A stretch of 64,000 bases of DNA from Hydrocarboniclastica marina (GCF_004851605.1 NZ_CP031093.1:124001-188000), one strand, 5' to 3'; positions 1-9,190 are shown, counted from the stretch's first letter. Notes: generated from the letters alone by a model not told the origin. Made by a program: numbers and translations.

Positions 1-179
1 TTCTCGATCGCCATTCGACTGGCCAGGTCACGCTGGGTCAGCCCCTCGCCGCTGCGGTGCAGGTAAACCATAGTGGTCCACCGGGCCTGTGTAACGCCAA
101 GATCCTTGAGGCGCTCGTCCAGTAGTTTGCGCCACCGGCGAAAAACACGAGCCAAGGCAAAAGGTAACTGATCTCTCAT
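1..179 (-). CDS. MarR-family transcriptional regulator, N-terminal part (cut by window edge)
   Basis: The ATG is at 179 (reverse strand) with a GGAG ribosome site five bases upstream. The 59 visible residues begin MRDQLPFALARVFRRWRKLL and continue with a LGVTQARWTTMVYL helix and GLTQRDLASRMAIE, which is the start of the winged helix of MarR/SlyA regulators. The rest of the gene lies outside the window. It follows an MFS exporter gene on the same strand after 79 bases, an arrangement typical of a MarR repressor that controls a neighbouring efflux pump. The ligand cannot be inferred. Confidence 0.85.
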   Translation of the reverse strand, partial: MRDQLPFALARVFRRWRKLLDERLKDLGVTQARWTTMVYLHRSGEGLTQRDLASRMAIE

Positions 180-215
180 GACAACTCCAAAATGGGCTAT
201 GGGAAGAACGACTGA

Positions 216-221
216 ATTATA
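216..221 (-). promoter_or_regulatory. Possible -10 box of a separate marR promoter
   Basis: A perfect TATAAT on the reverse strand lies 37 bases before the marR ATG, in the 79-base gap after the MFS stop. No good -35 hexamer is present at 16-18 bases, so this is a weak call. Confidence 0.3.
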
Positions 222-258
222 AGATTCCTAACAAGTCGCCAGGAAAACATTTTACAAC

Positions 259-1554
259 TTATGACGCTGTCACCCTGGGCTCTGACTCAGCGCCTGACCC
301 AGGGTAGGTCAAATCTGCCTCATGAAAATCCTCATTGCGCGGGTCAAGCTCGGACAATATTACCGAGCTCTCGCCAGTGGTCGGTATAAAGTGCGCCTGC
401 TCCTCCACCGGAACATCCACACTGTGACGAATCCGGTACCAGGTCAGCGCTGCGAGCAGCAGTAAAACGCCCGCGTTGCCTACAAAAAGCCCACCTGGCC
501 CCAGCAGGTCCATCATTGACGCACCCAGTATAGGACCGGCAATGCTGCCGATGCCGTAGCTCAACAGCAGGCTGCCACTGGCCGCGACAATCTGGTGAGA
601 TTCCATTCTGTCGTTGGTGATGGCGACCGCAATGGGATAGATAGACATTGCAAGGCCGACAAACAGTCCGGTGCTGCCGATGCGAATAACACTGTGCAGC
701 CCGCCGAGGTACGCCGTTGATAGCGCCGCTGCACAGGCCACCAGTGCAGCAACCATGAGCACCCGCCGGCGGTCGTATCGGTCACAAATCATGCCGATCG
801 GCCAGGCCATCAGCATTGCCGCTACAATGGCGCTGGCCATGAATGTCGCCAGCTTCGAAATCGGCATGCCGATCTGAGTCGCATAGACAGGACCCATGGC
901 ATAGAAAGAGCTGGCCAGCAGCCCTGACATCATGGCGCCGATAAGTCCCGTCGGCGCCACCCTGAAGATCGCCCCGAAGGAAATCCGGTCAACGGTTTCA
1001 ATGTGCGGCGCCTGCATACGCGTCAATGCGAGCGGCACCAGGGCGACGGTCACCAGGATCGCAGCCAGCGAAAAAGGCACAAACGTCAGCGGGTCGCCGA
1101 GATTCACCAGCAACTGTGCGCCTGCCGTGGAGAGAAAAAACACGATCTGATAGATCGCGAACAGCGCGCCACGGTTGCTGTTCGTGGCTGTTGCGCTGAA
1201 CCAGCTCTCCATGACCAGCAGGAGCCCGGCCATGGAAAAGCCGCCGACAATCCGTAAAAATGCCCAGAAAATCGGGTCAACCGCAAATACATAAAGCAAG
1301 GTTGCGGAAGCGAGGATGGCTGCGAATGCCGCAAATGCCCGGATATGGCCGGCCCGTTCAATGGCCCGGTTGGCGGTCAGCGTACCCAGCACGAAGCCGA
1401 TCGAGTAGCACACCAGCACCCAGCCGATAACGGACGTGTTGAATCCCTCCAGGCTCATGCGCAGGCCCAGCAGTGTCATCAGAAATGCATTACCGCTGAC
1501 CAGCAGGATAATGCTGATGATCAACGCTGAAAGCGACATTGCCAAATGCCTCAC
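259..1554 (-). CDS. MFS transporter, YcaD-like
   Basis: A 431-residue protein with about twelve hydrophobic segments. It has the MFS loop signature after segment 2 (NRAIERAGHIR) and a second copy in the C-terminal half (ICDRYDRRRVL). The overall sequence resembles the YcaD-type sugar or drug efflux branch; the substrate is unknown. The start is GTG at 1554 because GGAGG stands five bases upstream; an internal ATG five codons later lacks such a site. Residues 390-431 form a soluble acidic tail. It is likely co-transcribed with the downstream MarR regulator and probably repressed by it through the operator at 1647-1662. Confidence 0.85.
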   Translation of the reverse strand: MRHLAMSLSALIISIILLVSGNAFLMTLLGLRMSLEGFNTSVIGWVLVCYSIGFVLGTLTANRAIERAGHIRAFAAFAAILASATLLYVFAVDPIFWAFLRIVGGFSMAGLLLVMESWFSATATNSNRGALFAIYQIVFFLSTAGAQLLVNLGDPLTFVPFSLAAILVTVALVPLALTRMQAPHIETVDRISFGAIFRVAPTGLIGAMMSGLLASSFYAMGPVYATQIGMPISKLATFMASAIVAAMLMAWPIGMICDRYDRRRVLMVAALVACAAALSTAYLGGLHSVIRIGSTGLFVGLAMSIYPIAVAITNDRMESHQIVAASGSLLLSYGIGSIAGPILGASMMDLLGPGGLFVGNAGVLLLLAALTWYRIRHSVDVPVEEQAHFIPTTGESSVILSELDPRNEDFHEADLTYPGSGAESEPRVTAS

Positions 1555-1639
1555 TGGGACCTCCGACGACCCGGGAAATTAAAGCGGCAATCTATAAGAG
1601 TGCCGCCCGGTTAAAGAGCAGGCTGCATTTATGAGCAGT

Positions 1640-1668
1640 ATAATAGTTAGTCTGATCACTAAAATGCA
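1640..1668 (-). promoter_or_regulatory. Promoter of the MFS-marR operon with embedded MarR-type operator
   Basis: Reverse strand: a TATTAT -10 (1640-1645) and a weak TGCATT -35 (1663-1668) are 17 bases apart. The spacer holds a 16-base inverted repeat, TTAGTCTGATCACTAA (1647-1662), with perfect 5-base arms. SlyA/MarR operators have TTAG..CTAA-type arms, so a MarR dimer bound here would block the promoter. Regulation is inferred. Confidence 0.45.
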
Positions 1669-1957
1669 TAGGCACAACCCGAGATGTCCAAGGCATCCCC
1701 GAGCGCAGCATACAAGCGAAATGAAATTCCATTCAGAAAAACTGAACGGCCCTTCAGTGCGCAAACATACCATTTCACACGCTAAGCACAATCAGCGATA
1801 AGTTTTTGTAACACGATGCACAAGCAGCCGTAACAGTTGAACTTGGGCTCAGGGCGCTGGCCGGAGCAGCTGGAACGCAGCGTCAGTCCCTGCCGGGCTT
1901 GCCATCGGGGCCCGATTACGGCATCTTGGGCGACCTTTTTCCAACCCGCGTCCGGCC
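1669..1957. other. Intergenic region between divergent MFS and trkH genes
   Basis: Nothing recognisable as a gene. Apart from the operator just to its left, I see no clear promoter, terminator or RNA element; the trkH promoter must lie here but has no convincing hexamers. Confidence 0.4.
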
Positions 1958-3406
1958 ATGGAAAACATCAAGCCCGTCATACATATCCTGAGCCTTTTGC
2001 TGGTGCTGCTCAGCATCTTTATGACCCTGCCGGTTATTTTGCTGGCGAACGGGGATCACTCCGACTGGAAGGCTTTTGTCATCTCGGCCAGCGCGGTTCT
2101 GAGCATAGCTCTGGTTGGGCTTTTCCTCTCCCGCAACCAGAACGGTATGCTGAAGCAGAAACAGATGTTCCTGCTGACCGTCGGCAGCTGGGTGTTGATT
2201 TCCGGTCTTGCCTCGCTTCCGCTGTTGCTCTCCGATCTGGACCTGAGCATGACTGACGCAGTTTTTGAAAGCGTCTCAGGTGTAACTTCCACGGGCTCAA
2301 CTGTGCTTACCGGGCTCGACGATATGCCGGGGGATATTCTGGTATGGCGGTCTATCATTCAATGGATCGGCGGTATCGGTATTATCGGCATGGCCGTTGC
2401 CATCCTGCCTTTCCTTCGGGTCGGTGGTATGCGACTGTTCGCCACAGAGTCATCTGACTGGAGTGAGAAGGCCCTTCCCCGGACTATTACGCTTGGGCGG
2501 GGACTCATAGCGTCCTATGTAGGCCTCACCACGCTCTGTATCCTTGCCTACTGGTTGGCCGGAATGAACCTGTTCGACGCGTTCAATCATGGACTGACGA
2601 CGGTATCGACTGGCGGCTATTCCACCTCTGATGCTTCCATGGGCAAGTTTGACTCCGATCTGCTCCTGCTCATCGCGACGCTCTTCATGGCTTTGGGCGC
2701 GCTGCCGTTCTTTCTCTACGTGCGCATGCTGAACGGTCAGTATCAGGCGCTCTGGCGCGACGAACAGGTACAGGCTTTCTTCAAGATTCTCATTGGAGTC
2801 AGCCTGGCGTTGACCATTCACGGTGTCTGGTCGCAGCAAAATGATGTCTGGGGCTCTTTTGTCGCCAGTATTTTCAACGTCACTTCGATCGTTACTACCA
2901 CCGGTTTCGCCTCTGAGGATTACACCGTCTGGGGCCCGCTTGCAGTTGCTGTGTTCTTCTTCCTGACGTTCGTCGGCGGCTGCTCCGGGTCCACCTCCGG
3001 CGGCATGAAAGTGTTCCGCTTCCAGCTCTCATTCATCATGTTGCGCGAGCAGATCACCCGGCTGCTTCACCCCCGCGCTGTGCTAAGCAGGCGTTACAAC
3101 CGGCGTCTGATCAGCGATGACATCATCGCTTCAAGTATCGCGTTCTCGTTCATGTTCTTTGTCACCTTTGCCTTTATCGCCCTTGCCCTGGCCGGCCTCG
3201 GCCTGGATCTCACCACCAGCCTGACCGGGGCCGCAACGGCCGTCGCCAATGTCGGTCCCGGGCTTGGCGAGATCATCGGCCCTGCGGGCAACTTCCAGGC
3301 CTTGCCGGACGCCGCCAAGTGGGTGCTTTGCGTGGGCATGCTGTTGGGGAGACTCGAGCTATTGAGCGTATTGGTTCTGCTGACGGCTGACTTCTGGCGG
3401 AAGTGA
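1958..3406 (+). CDS. trkH: Trk/Ktr-type potassium uptake channel subunit TrkH
   Basis: A 482-residue inner-membrane protein with the four pore-loop repeats of the TrkH/KtrB superfamily. The selectivity-filter segments are visible at about 110-115 (TSTGST), 217-222 (STGGYS), 313-319 (TTTGFAS) and 431-435 (NVGPG). The family imports K+ (sometimes with Na+) together with a cytosolic TrkA/KtrA ring, which is not encoded nearby. The length matches TrkH. The ATG at 1958 has no strong Shine-Dalgarno, but the protein begins with a normal first membrane segment. No operon partner is seen. Confidence 0.95.
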   Translation: MENIKPVIHILSLLLVLLSIFMTLPVILLANGDHSDWKAFVISASAVLSIALVGLFLSRNQNGMLKQKQMFLLTVGSWVLISGLASLPLLLSDLDLSMTDAVFESVSGVTSTGSTVLTGLDDMPGDILVWRSIIQWIGGIGIIGMAVAILPFLRVGGMRLFATESSDWSEKALPRTITLGRGLIASYVGLTTLCILAYWLAGMNLFDAFNHGLTTVSTGGYSTSDASMGKFDSDLLLLIATLFMALGALPFFLYVRMLNGQYQALWRDEQVQAFFKILIGVSLALTIHGVWSQQNDVWGSFVASIFNVTSIVTTTGFASEDYTVWGPLAVAVFFFLTFVGGCSGSTSGGMKVFRFQLSFIMLREQITRLLHPRAVLSRRYNRRLISDDIIASSIAFSFMFFVTFAFIALALAGLGLDLTTSLTGAATAVANVGPGLGEIIGPAGNFQALPDAAKWVLCVGMLLGRLELLSVLVLLTADFWRK

Positions 3407-3800
3407 GACGGGGCAGGCGCTCGTGCCCCTGGTAGAGACGGGCTAACCTTAACCAACCTTTCATTTTCTTGTTCTTCGCTTTTTCTTCATCATGTGCGGG
3501 ATGTGCTGAGGTTCTGGACAGGTTTTACCTAAAGCCGCGCAGCGTGCCCAGTTGCCGCTGTTACCCATCCCGGGCGGATTCCGCCCAATCGTGAGTCCTT
3601 CCGGCTGGCTATGGGGCTGCCCTGATACCCGAACCCAAGCATCAGGGCCAGCACTGTCCGAGTCCAAAGTCCGGGCCGAGCGCGTGCCAAAGCTCTGTTT
3701 CGAAATGAACCGGCAGCGACCGTCTCCAGTTTCTGTGCTGATCGTCATGCAGGACGCAAACAGCAGTATCAGTAACCATGCAGCATACGAGCCCAACGTC
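3407..3800. other. Gene-free stretch after trkH
   Basis: Contains a GC hairpin at 3410-3429 (GGGGCA, 8-base loop, TGCCCC) just after trkH, without a T-run, so at best a weak terminator. The frame of the next gene stays open upstream to 3552, but that extension is proline/serine-rich and unlike the WYL regulator family, so it is treated as non-coding. Confidence 0.4.
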
Positions 3801-4640
3801 ATGAAGAAAACGGATTGGCCAATCCGGTGGGATTTGCTCTTACGCTACCGCCTGATAGAAATTATTGCCCTCTGGGAAGGTCGGCTGACGACCAACCATA
3901 TCTGTCATGCGTTTGGCATCGGTCGTCAGCAGGCATCCAAGGACATTAACACCTACCTCCGTGAGATTGCGCCGGAGAACCTGACCTACGACCGCCATCT
4001 CAAGGGCTACGTTCCCACCAGAGCGTTTCGGCCTGCGGTCACGCTGGGCCAGTGGCGAGAGTACCGCGATCTTATTTCCAGGGACGACGACCTCAAGCAG
4101 AACTTTGAAGATCTCGATATTGGCCTGCCCAATACCGAACTGGTCCGCCTGCCGGGTCAGGCAGGAAAACCAGAGGTCCTGCGACCGCTGATCCAGACTA
4201 TCCGCCAGAACCGGCGCGCCGACATCCACTGGGTCAGCCTCGAAAGCACTCGACCCCAGGCCGATCAGATCGAGCCCCATTCGCTGGTTTGCATCGGCTC
4301 CCACTGGTTCATCCGTACCTGGAGCGAAGTCGCCGGTGGTTATGCCAACCTGCGCGTTAGCCGCCTCAGGGGCGAGCCGCGCCTGCGCAGCACGAAGGCG
4401 CGCCACCGTCGAGACAAGGATGCGGCCTGGCAGGAACGCGTAGCTATCAGCCTGAGGCCCCACAGCAGTTTCAGTCAGGTTCAGCAATCGGTCATCGCTG
4501 AAGATTTCGGTATGAGCGATGGCGAGTTGACCCTCAGCGTTCGTCAGGCGCTGGTTCCCCTGGTTATGGCGCAGTTGCCCCTGGGGGTCGGCAACGAACC
4601 GGATCCCAACCGACCACTGGCGCTGATCGAGCGGCGCTAG
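3801..4640 (+). CDS. WYL-domain transcriptional regulator, BrxR/CapW-like
   Basis: A 279-residue protein from the ATG at 3801. The N-terminal winged helix (about 1-75) reads ..YRLIEIIALWEGRLTT then FGIGRQQASKDINTYL, then NLTYDRHLKGYVP. This is the pattern of the BrxR/CapW family, which controls BREX, CBASS and other phage-defence loci. A WYL domain follows (about 115-215), with HWFIRTWSE at the position where relatives carry W-H-x-R-x-y-x-E. A short C-terminal domain follows. No defence operon is adjacent: upstream is trkH and downstream a DJ-1 protein. The DNA-binding role is secure; what it regulates is not. Confidence 0.8.
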   Translation: MKKTDWPIRWDLLLRYRLIEIIALWEGRLTTNHICHAFGIGRQQASKDINTYLREIAPENLTYDRHLKGYVPTRAFRPAVTLGQWREYRDLISRDDDLKQNFEDLDIGLPNTELVRLPGQAGKPEVLRPLIQTIRQNRRADIHWVSLESTRPQADQIEPHSLVCIGSHWFIRTWSEVAGGYANLRVSRLRGEPRLRSTKARHRRDKDAAWQERVAISLRPHSSFSQVQQSVIAEDFGMSDGELTLSVRQALVPLVMAQLPLGVGNEPDPNRPLALIERR

Positions 4641-4793
4641 CGTATTGCGCAGGCACAGGCCTGCGACGACAGCAACGAGACTTCTTTTGCCGCCCCTGTC
4701 TAGTGTAGGGTGACTTCTGCCCTTTCGAACCTTGCGTGCGCTACAGCCTAAAGAGTTCAGGCGAGTTCTCAACCTTTTGTACAGGAGGTCTGG

Positions 4794-5477
4794 ATGCACA
4801 TCGTAATGGTGCTGACGTCTCACGGCCAGTTGGGTGCGACCCGCAAGCCGACCGGTGTCTGGCTGAACGAATTCACCCAACCGTTCTATATTTTCCGCGA
4901 AGCTGGCGCCGACATCACACTGGCATCACCCCGGGGCGGACAGCCGCCCATCGACCCTGCGAGCGAATCGGACGACGCTGATTCTGAAGCAAACCGCCGT
5001 TTCCGCAGTGACAAGCAGGCCCTCGAGCTATTTGCCCATACTTCGCGGTTATCGGAGATCGTACCGGACCGTTACGACGCGCTGTTCTTCCCGGGCGGGC
5101 ACGGCCCGCTTTGGGATCTCAGCCAGGACAACGAAAGCAAGCGGCTGCTGCAGGCGTTTGACGCCGATGAGAAACCCATTGGCGCTGTCTGCCATGGAGC
5201 GGCCGCCTTTGTCTACGCCTTGGGCGGTCGGGGTCGGGCGCTTGTGGAAAATCGCAAACTCACCGCTTTTACCAACGAAGAAGAAACCGCATCGGGGCTG
5301 GCCGATACGGTGCCGTTCCTGTTGGAGACGGCGCTGCGCGAGCGCGGTGCACTGTTTCAGCACGGGCCGCGCGGACAAGCTTTCTGCGTCAGCGACGGTA
5401 ACCTGGTGACGGGCCAGAACCCGGCTTCCGCAGGCCGCACGGCATCGGCGCTGCTACAATTGCTTGGGCTGCGTTGA
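4794..5477 (+). CDS. DJ-1/PfpI family protein (Hsp31-like class I glutamine amidotransferase fold)
   Basis: 227 residues. The nucleophile elbow is AVCHGAA with Cys133-His134. A Glu at about 26 (GVWLNE) and FFPGGHGPLWDL (about 98-109) complete the typical type 1 glutamine amidotransferase-like pattern of the YDR533C/Hsp31 branch. These act as glyoxalase III, chaperones or deglycase-like repair enzymes in carbonyl stress; which one applies here is not decidable. The start is well set: AGGAGG stands upstream of the ATG. The last bases lie only 16 bases before the most likely start of the following nuclease gene. Confidence 0.88.
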   Translation: MHIVMVLTSHGQLGATRKPTGVWLNEFTQPFYIFREAGADITLASPRGGQPPIDPASESDDADSEANRRFRSDKQALELFAHTSRLSEIVPDRYDALFFPGGHGPLWDLSQDNESKRLLQAFDADEKPIGAVCHGAAAFVYALGGRGRALVENRKLTAFTNEEETASGLADTVPFLLETALRERGALFQHGPRGQAFCVSDGNLVTGQNPASAGRTASALLQLLGLR

Positions 5478-5493
5478 ACGTCGTGCCCGCCTC

Positions 5494-7254
5494 GTGAAGC
5501 CTGCTTTGCTGCGCCGATCCATTGTTGCGCTGGCCGCGCTTTGTCTGGGCATCAGCCCGGCCTGGGGTGACGCTTGCGGCGAACGTTTTGTGCCGATATC
5601 CAAGGTACAGGGGAGCGGTGAGCGCTCGCCTCTCGCGGGTAAACTTATCGCCGTTGAAGGCCTGGTGTCCGGGCTTTTTCCGGGTTCTGACCAGCTATCC
5701 GGGCTCTATCTGATTTCCGCACAGGGTGACGCCGATGATCGTGTCCAGACCTCCGAAGGTCTGTTCGTCCATATCCCCGTCCGCAAGGGATCAGCGCCGG
5801 GCATGATGCCTGCACTGGGCGAGCGCATACGCGTTCGGGGCCGCGTGCGCGAATACCATGGCCTGACCGAGCTGGCCAATGCCCGCCAGATAGAGATCTG
5901 CTCGCCCGGCGAAGGGCCGCCCGCTGCAGAACCCCTGCGCTGGCCCCTGGCCGTCCCTGAACAGCAGGAAGCCATGCTGGTGGAAGTCGGCCCGCTTACC
6001 GTTACCGACCAGCGCGAACTGGAGCGTTTCGGTTCGTTGCGGCTTGCCACAGAGAGGCTGCAAGTGCCCACCCAGGTGGTCCCGCCCGGGCGAGCTGCGG
6101 AGCAGCATGCCCGTTCCAACCGTGAGCGAAGCATTGTACTGGATGACGGCAGTATCCAGACTAGCCCTGGCGGGCGCTATGAGCTCAGCTGGGACGCTGT
6201 CGCCGCGACCGGACAGCGTGCACGGCCGATACGCAGGGGCGACCGGACCGGGCGTATCCGCGCAATCCTCGATTTCCGCTTCGGCGAATGGCGCTTGCAG
6301 CCCGTAAGTGAGGTCGCCGTGCTGCCGACAAACGCCCGGCCTGAGCCCCTCCCTGCGTCCAAGGGCCTGCGACTGGTTGCCTTCAATCTGGGTAACTTTT
6401 TCAACGGCGACGGCCGCGGGTACAATTTCTCATCAGGCCGGGGGGCTTCGGACCGGGGCGGGTACATGCGACAGCGGGATCAGCTCGTGACGGCGATACA
6501 TGCACTCAAGCCCGACCTGCTTGCTGTCGCGGAAATCGAGAACGATGGCCACGGGCCCAACAGCGCCGTGGCCGATCTGGCGCGCGCCTTGGGTTCGAGC
6601 TGGCGTTACGTGGACTTCGGCGGTGCGACGGGTGGGGACGCCATCGCCAACGGCATTCTCTATAACAGTGCGCGCCTGACCCAGGTAGGCCAAGCGGCAA
6701 CGCTGGAGGCGGGCGCCTTTGCCCGCGGCAATCGTCCGGCACTGGCGGCGGCATTCCGGGCAGGCAAGAGCGGTGAAACACGGGTTGTGGTAGCCAACCA
6801 TTTCAAATCCAAACGCTGCAACAATGCGACTGGAGCACAGGTTGAATCAGGCGACGGCCAGGGCTGCTGGGGGCCGCTTCGTGCGCAAGCGGCGGCAGAA
6901 CTGGTGGCGTGGCTGAAGACCGACCCGACCGGCACAGGCTCTACTGATCAGGTGGTGATGGGCGACCTCAACAGTTACCGTAGAGAAGCGCCCCTGATGG
7001 CCCTGGCGGACGGCGGCTTTTTCAATCCGTCCGCAGTTGATAGCTATAGCTACAGCTTCAAGGGCGAGGTTGGGACCCTCGATTACATTCTGCCCTCGGC
7101 AGGGCTGGAGTCGGCGGTATTGCAATCGGGAACATGGCGCGCGAACGTCGACGAACCGGCAGCACCTGCCGAGTTAGGGCCGCTGAGGGGTGAACCCTGG
7201 AGAGCATCGGATCACGACCCGGTCTGGCTCGACCTGAAGTGGCCGGCTCGTTAA
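5494..7254 (+). CDS. Secreted ExeM/NucH-like DNase (endonuclease/exonuclease/phosphatase family)
   Basis: A 586-residue product if the GTG at 5494 is used, giving a clean signal peptide (MKPALLRRSIVALAALCLG.., cleavage near AWG-DAC). An in-frame TTG at 5464 inside the upstream gene is the alternative. After an OB-fold-like region (about 30-130) the C-terminal half is an EEP domain. Its catalytic signatures are FNLGNFF, AEIEND, ANHFKSKRCNN, MGDLNSY, LDYIL and SDHDPVW. ExeM-type enzymes are extracellular nucleases that degrade environmental or biofilm DNA. No C-terminal anchor is seen, so it is probably released to the periplasm or medium. Confidence 0.85.
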   Translation: MKPALLRRSIVALAALCLGISPAWGDACGERFVPISKVQGSGERSPLAGKLIAVEGLVSGLFPGSDQLSGLYLISAQGDADDRVQTSEGLFVHIPVRKGSAPGMMPALGERIRVRGRVREYHGLTELANARQIEICSPGEGPPAAEPLRWPLAVPEQQEAMLVEVGPLTVTDQRELERFGSLRLATERLQVPTQVVPPGRAAEQHARSNRERSIVLDDGSIQTSPGGRYELSWDAVAATGQRARPIRRGDRTGRIRAILDFRFGEWRLQPVSEVAVLPTNARPEPLPASKGLRLVAFNLGNFFNGDGRGYNFSSGRGASDRGGYMRQRDQLVTAIHALKPDLLAVAEIENDGHGPNSAVADLARALGSSWRYVDFGGATGGDAIANGILYNSARLTQVGQAATLEAGAFARGNRPALAAAFRAGKSGETRVVVANHFKSKRCNNATGAQVESGDGQGCWGPLRAQAAAELVAWLKTDPTGTGSTDQVVMGDLNSYRREAPLMALADGGFFNPSAVDSYSYSFKGEVGTLDYILPSAGLESAVLQSGTWRANVDEPAAPAELGPLRGEPWRASDHDPVWLDLKWPAR

Positions 7255-7357
7255 AGACCCCTTTAACGCCGCGCCGAAGCCGCGCGATACTGGGGTGCTG
7301 AAAATCGGCGCTGAACAGTGCACTAGCATTATCATTCCGCCTGCACAGGAAGAATCC

Positions 7358-7750
7358 ATGAATAACACGCACAGCAAAGCAATCGGGTACTTACTCTGGA
7401 TTTTCGGCTTTCTGGGGTCACATCGTTTCTATTATGGAAAGCCCGTCACCGGGACAATCTGGTTTTTCACATTGGGCCTGCTCGGCATTGGCTGGCTGAT
7501 CGACCTTTTCCTGATCCCGGCTATGGATCGGGCTGCCGATCAGCGCTACGCCCATGGGGAGCACAGCTACAACGTCGCCTGGATACTACTAACCTTTCTG
7601 GGCCTTTTCGGTATCCACCGGTTTTACCTCGGCAAGATCATCACCGGGTTGATCTACCTGCTCACGGCCGGGCTTTTCGGCCTGGGCATACTCTACGATT
7701 TCTGGACGCTGAATGAGCAGGTAGCTGAGAAAAACCGCTGGATCCAGTAA
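7358..7750 (+). CDS. Small membrane protein with two TM2 domains
   Basis: 130 residues from the ATG at 7358, preceded by AGGA at seven bases. Two near-copies of the TM2 unit are visible: GFLGSHRFYYGKPVTG (about 17-32) and GLFGIHRFYLGKIITG (about 80-95), each followed by a hydrophobic helix ending in a D(L/F)(F/W) turn. The family is of unknown function and inner-membrane. The internal repeat suggests an in-gene duplication. It is convergent with the wax ester synthase gene 37 bases on. Confidence 0.85.
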   Translation: MNNTHSKAIGYLLWIFGFLGSHRFYYGKPVTGTIWFFTLGLLGIGWLIDLFLIPAMDRAADQRYAHGEHSYNVAWILLTFLGLFGIHRFYLGKIITGLIYLLTAGLFGLGILYDFWTLNEQVAEKNRWIQ

Positions 7751-7786
7751 ACGGTCAATCGTTCCCGGCCTTGCGGCACAGCTGCT

Positions 7787-9190
7787 TCAGCTTTTGCGGG
7801 AGCCTTTCTTCGCGCCGCGACTTAGGCCGGCCGCGATCTCCAGTTGCACCAGCGCGTTCTCCAGGTGGTCCAGAAGCCTCTGCAGGCTGGGCAACGTGCG
7901 ACGGCAGCCGGTCAGACCGAATTCAATATGATCCACGTAGCTCGTGAGCGTCATGTTCAGCGCCATGCGGTCCAGTACGATCGATACAGGGTACATGCCT
8001 TCGAGCCTGGCACCGTTCCAGTAGAGCGGTTCCCGGGGCCCGGGAACATTGGAAATGACGACGTTGAATGTCTGCCACCGCGGTGCCAGTCCTGTCAGCA
8101 AGTGGAAGCCTGCCGGCGCGAGAGCAAGGGCCGTGTAGTTGAGGATTTCATCGGCTGTCATCCCGGCGTAACGTGCCTTGGCCGTATGAATTGACTTCTG
8201 GATCGCGAGCAGCCGCGCCTCGGGATCCGCCAGATGGGTGGCCAGACTGGTCAGGATCATGCCTACCTGATTACCGCCCGCGCTGTCGTCCTGGCGCAGG
8301 GACATGGGCACCATGGCGATTAGCGGCTTGTCGGGCAGAGCGCCAAGGCCCGCCAGGTAATCCCGCAGTGCGCCGCCGCACATCGCCAGAATGATATCAT
8401 TGATGGTTGCATTGCAGGCCTTGCCCACGGCCCGTATGCGGTCCAGCGAATAGGACTGGGCGGCGAATCGGCGGGAGCCGGTGATCGACTGGTTCAGCGG
8501 GCTCTGCGGGGCATGAAACAGGGAATGATAGCGTGGGTGCCTGCTTGCCCGGTAAACCGTCCGCAGCAGTTCACGGGCGACGGTCGGAATGGTGCCCAGC
8601 TGTCGGCCGGTCTGGCTGATCAAGTGGCTCAGGCTGCCGATGACATCCAGAGCACCGAGACCGCTGCCGCCGCTTGAGCGCTTGCTCGGCTGGGCCCAGA
8701 TCGGTGGCAGGTCGCGCCTGGCAGGGTCCGTGCTGAGGCAGTCCTGGGCCAGACGCATGGCCGATATGCCGTCAACAAATGAATGGTGTGCCTTGATGTA
8801 ATAGGCAAAGCGGCGATTGTCCAGACCTTCAATCAGGTGGCACTCCCACAAGGGCCGCTCCCGGTCCATCAGGTGACTGTGGTGCGCGGAAACCAGGCCC
8901 AGCAGCTCGCGAATCCGGCCCGGCCGCGGCAGAGCCTCATGGCTGAAGTGATGTTCGAGGTCGAAGAGGTCGTCGTGGACCCAGTAGTTCTGGCCGAAGC
9001 GCGACAGCAGGCGCTGGTCGAGGGGCGCGGCAACTTCGGTGTAACTGCGGAGGGACTCGGCAAGCTTGCCGACGTAGTCATCCGGTGCGTCTTCAGGGAA
9101 GGAAAACAGCTGCAGGCCAGCGACATGCATTGGCTGTTGGCGTTTTTCGAGCCAAAGAAACAACTGGTCAACCGGACTCAATGGGCGCAA
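7787..9190 (-). CDS. Wax ester synthase / acyl-CoA:diacylglycerol acyltransferase (WS/DGAT)
   Basis: 467 residues, closely resembling the Marinobacter Ma1 enzyme from the first residues on (..DQLFLWLEKRQQPMHV). It transfers fatty acyl groups from acyl-CoA to fatty alcohols or diacylglycerol, making wax esters and triacylglycerol storage lipid. The active-site motif HHSFVDG spans residues 135-141, and the family motifs NVVISNVPGP and GxYPVS occur in the C-terminal half. The start is a TTG at 9190 with GGAG seven bases upstream; the nearby ATG at 9195 is out of frame and stops at once. It stands alone between the TM2 gene and mqo. Confidence 0.95.
   Translation of the reverse strand: MRPLSPVDQLFLWLEKRQQPMHVAGLQLFSFPEDAPDDYVGKLAESLRSYTEVAAPLDQRLLSRFGQNYWVHDDLFDLEHHFSHEALPRPGRIRELLGLVSAHHSHLMDRERPLWECHLIEGLDNRRFAYYIKAHHSFVDGISAMRLAQDCLSTDPARRDLPPIWAQPSKRSSGGSGLGALDVIGSLSHLISQTGRQLGTIPTVARELLRTVYRASRHPRYHSLFHAPQSPLNQSITGSRRFAAQSYSLDRIRAVGKACNATINDIILAMCGGALRDYLAGLGALPDKPLIAMVPMSLRQDDSAGGNQVGMILTSLATHLADPEARLLAIQKSIHTAKARYAGMTADEILNYTALALAPAGFHLLTGLAPRWQTFNVVISNVPGPREPLYWNGARLEGMYPVSIVLDRMALNMTLTSYVDHIEFGLTGCRRTLPSLQRLLDHLENALVQLEIAAGLSRGAKKGSRKS

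Noticed and set aside
3410-3429. GC hairpin after trkH as intrinsic terminator
   Set aside because: No T-run follows; kept only as a note in the gene-free stretch.
3461-3802. 113-codon reverse-strand frame with a lipoprotein-like start (LLILLFASC)
   Set aside because: It overlaps the WYL start codon, has no ribosome site, and its C-terminal part is compositionally random; probably chance.
3840-4880. Long reverse-strand open frame (346 codons) opposite the WYL and DJ-1 genes
   Set aside because: Entirely antisense to two well-supported genes in GC-rich DNA; no family signature.
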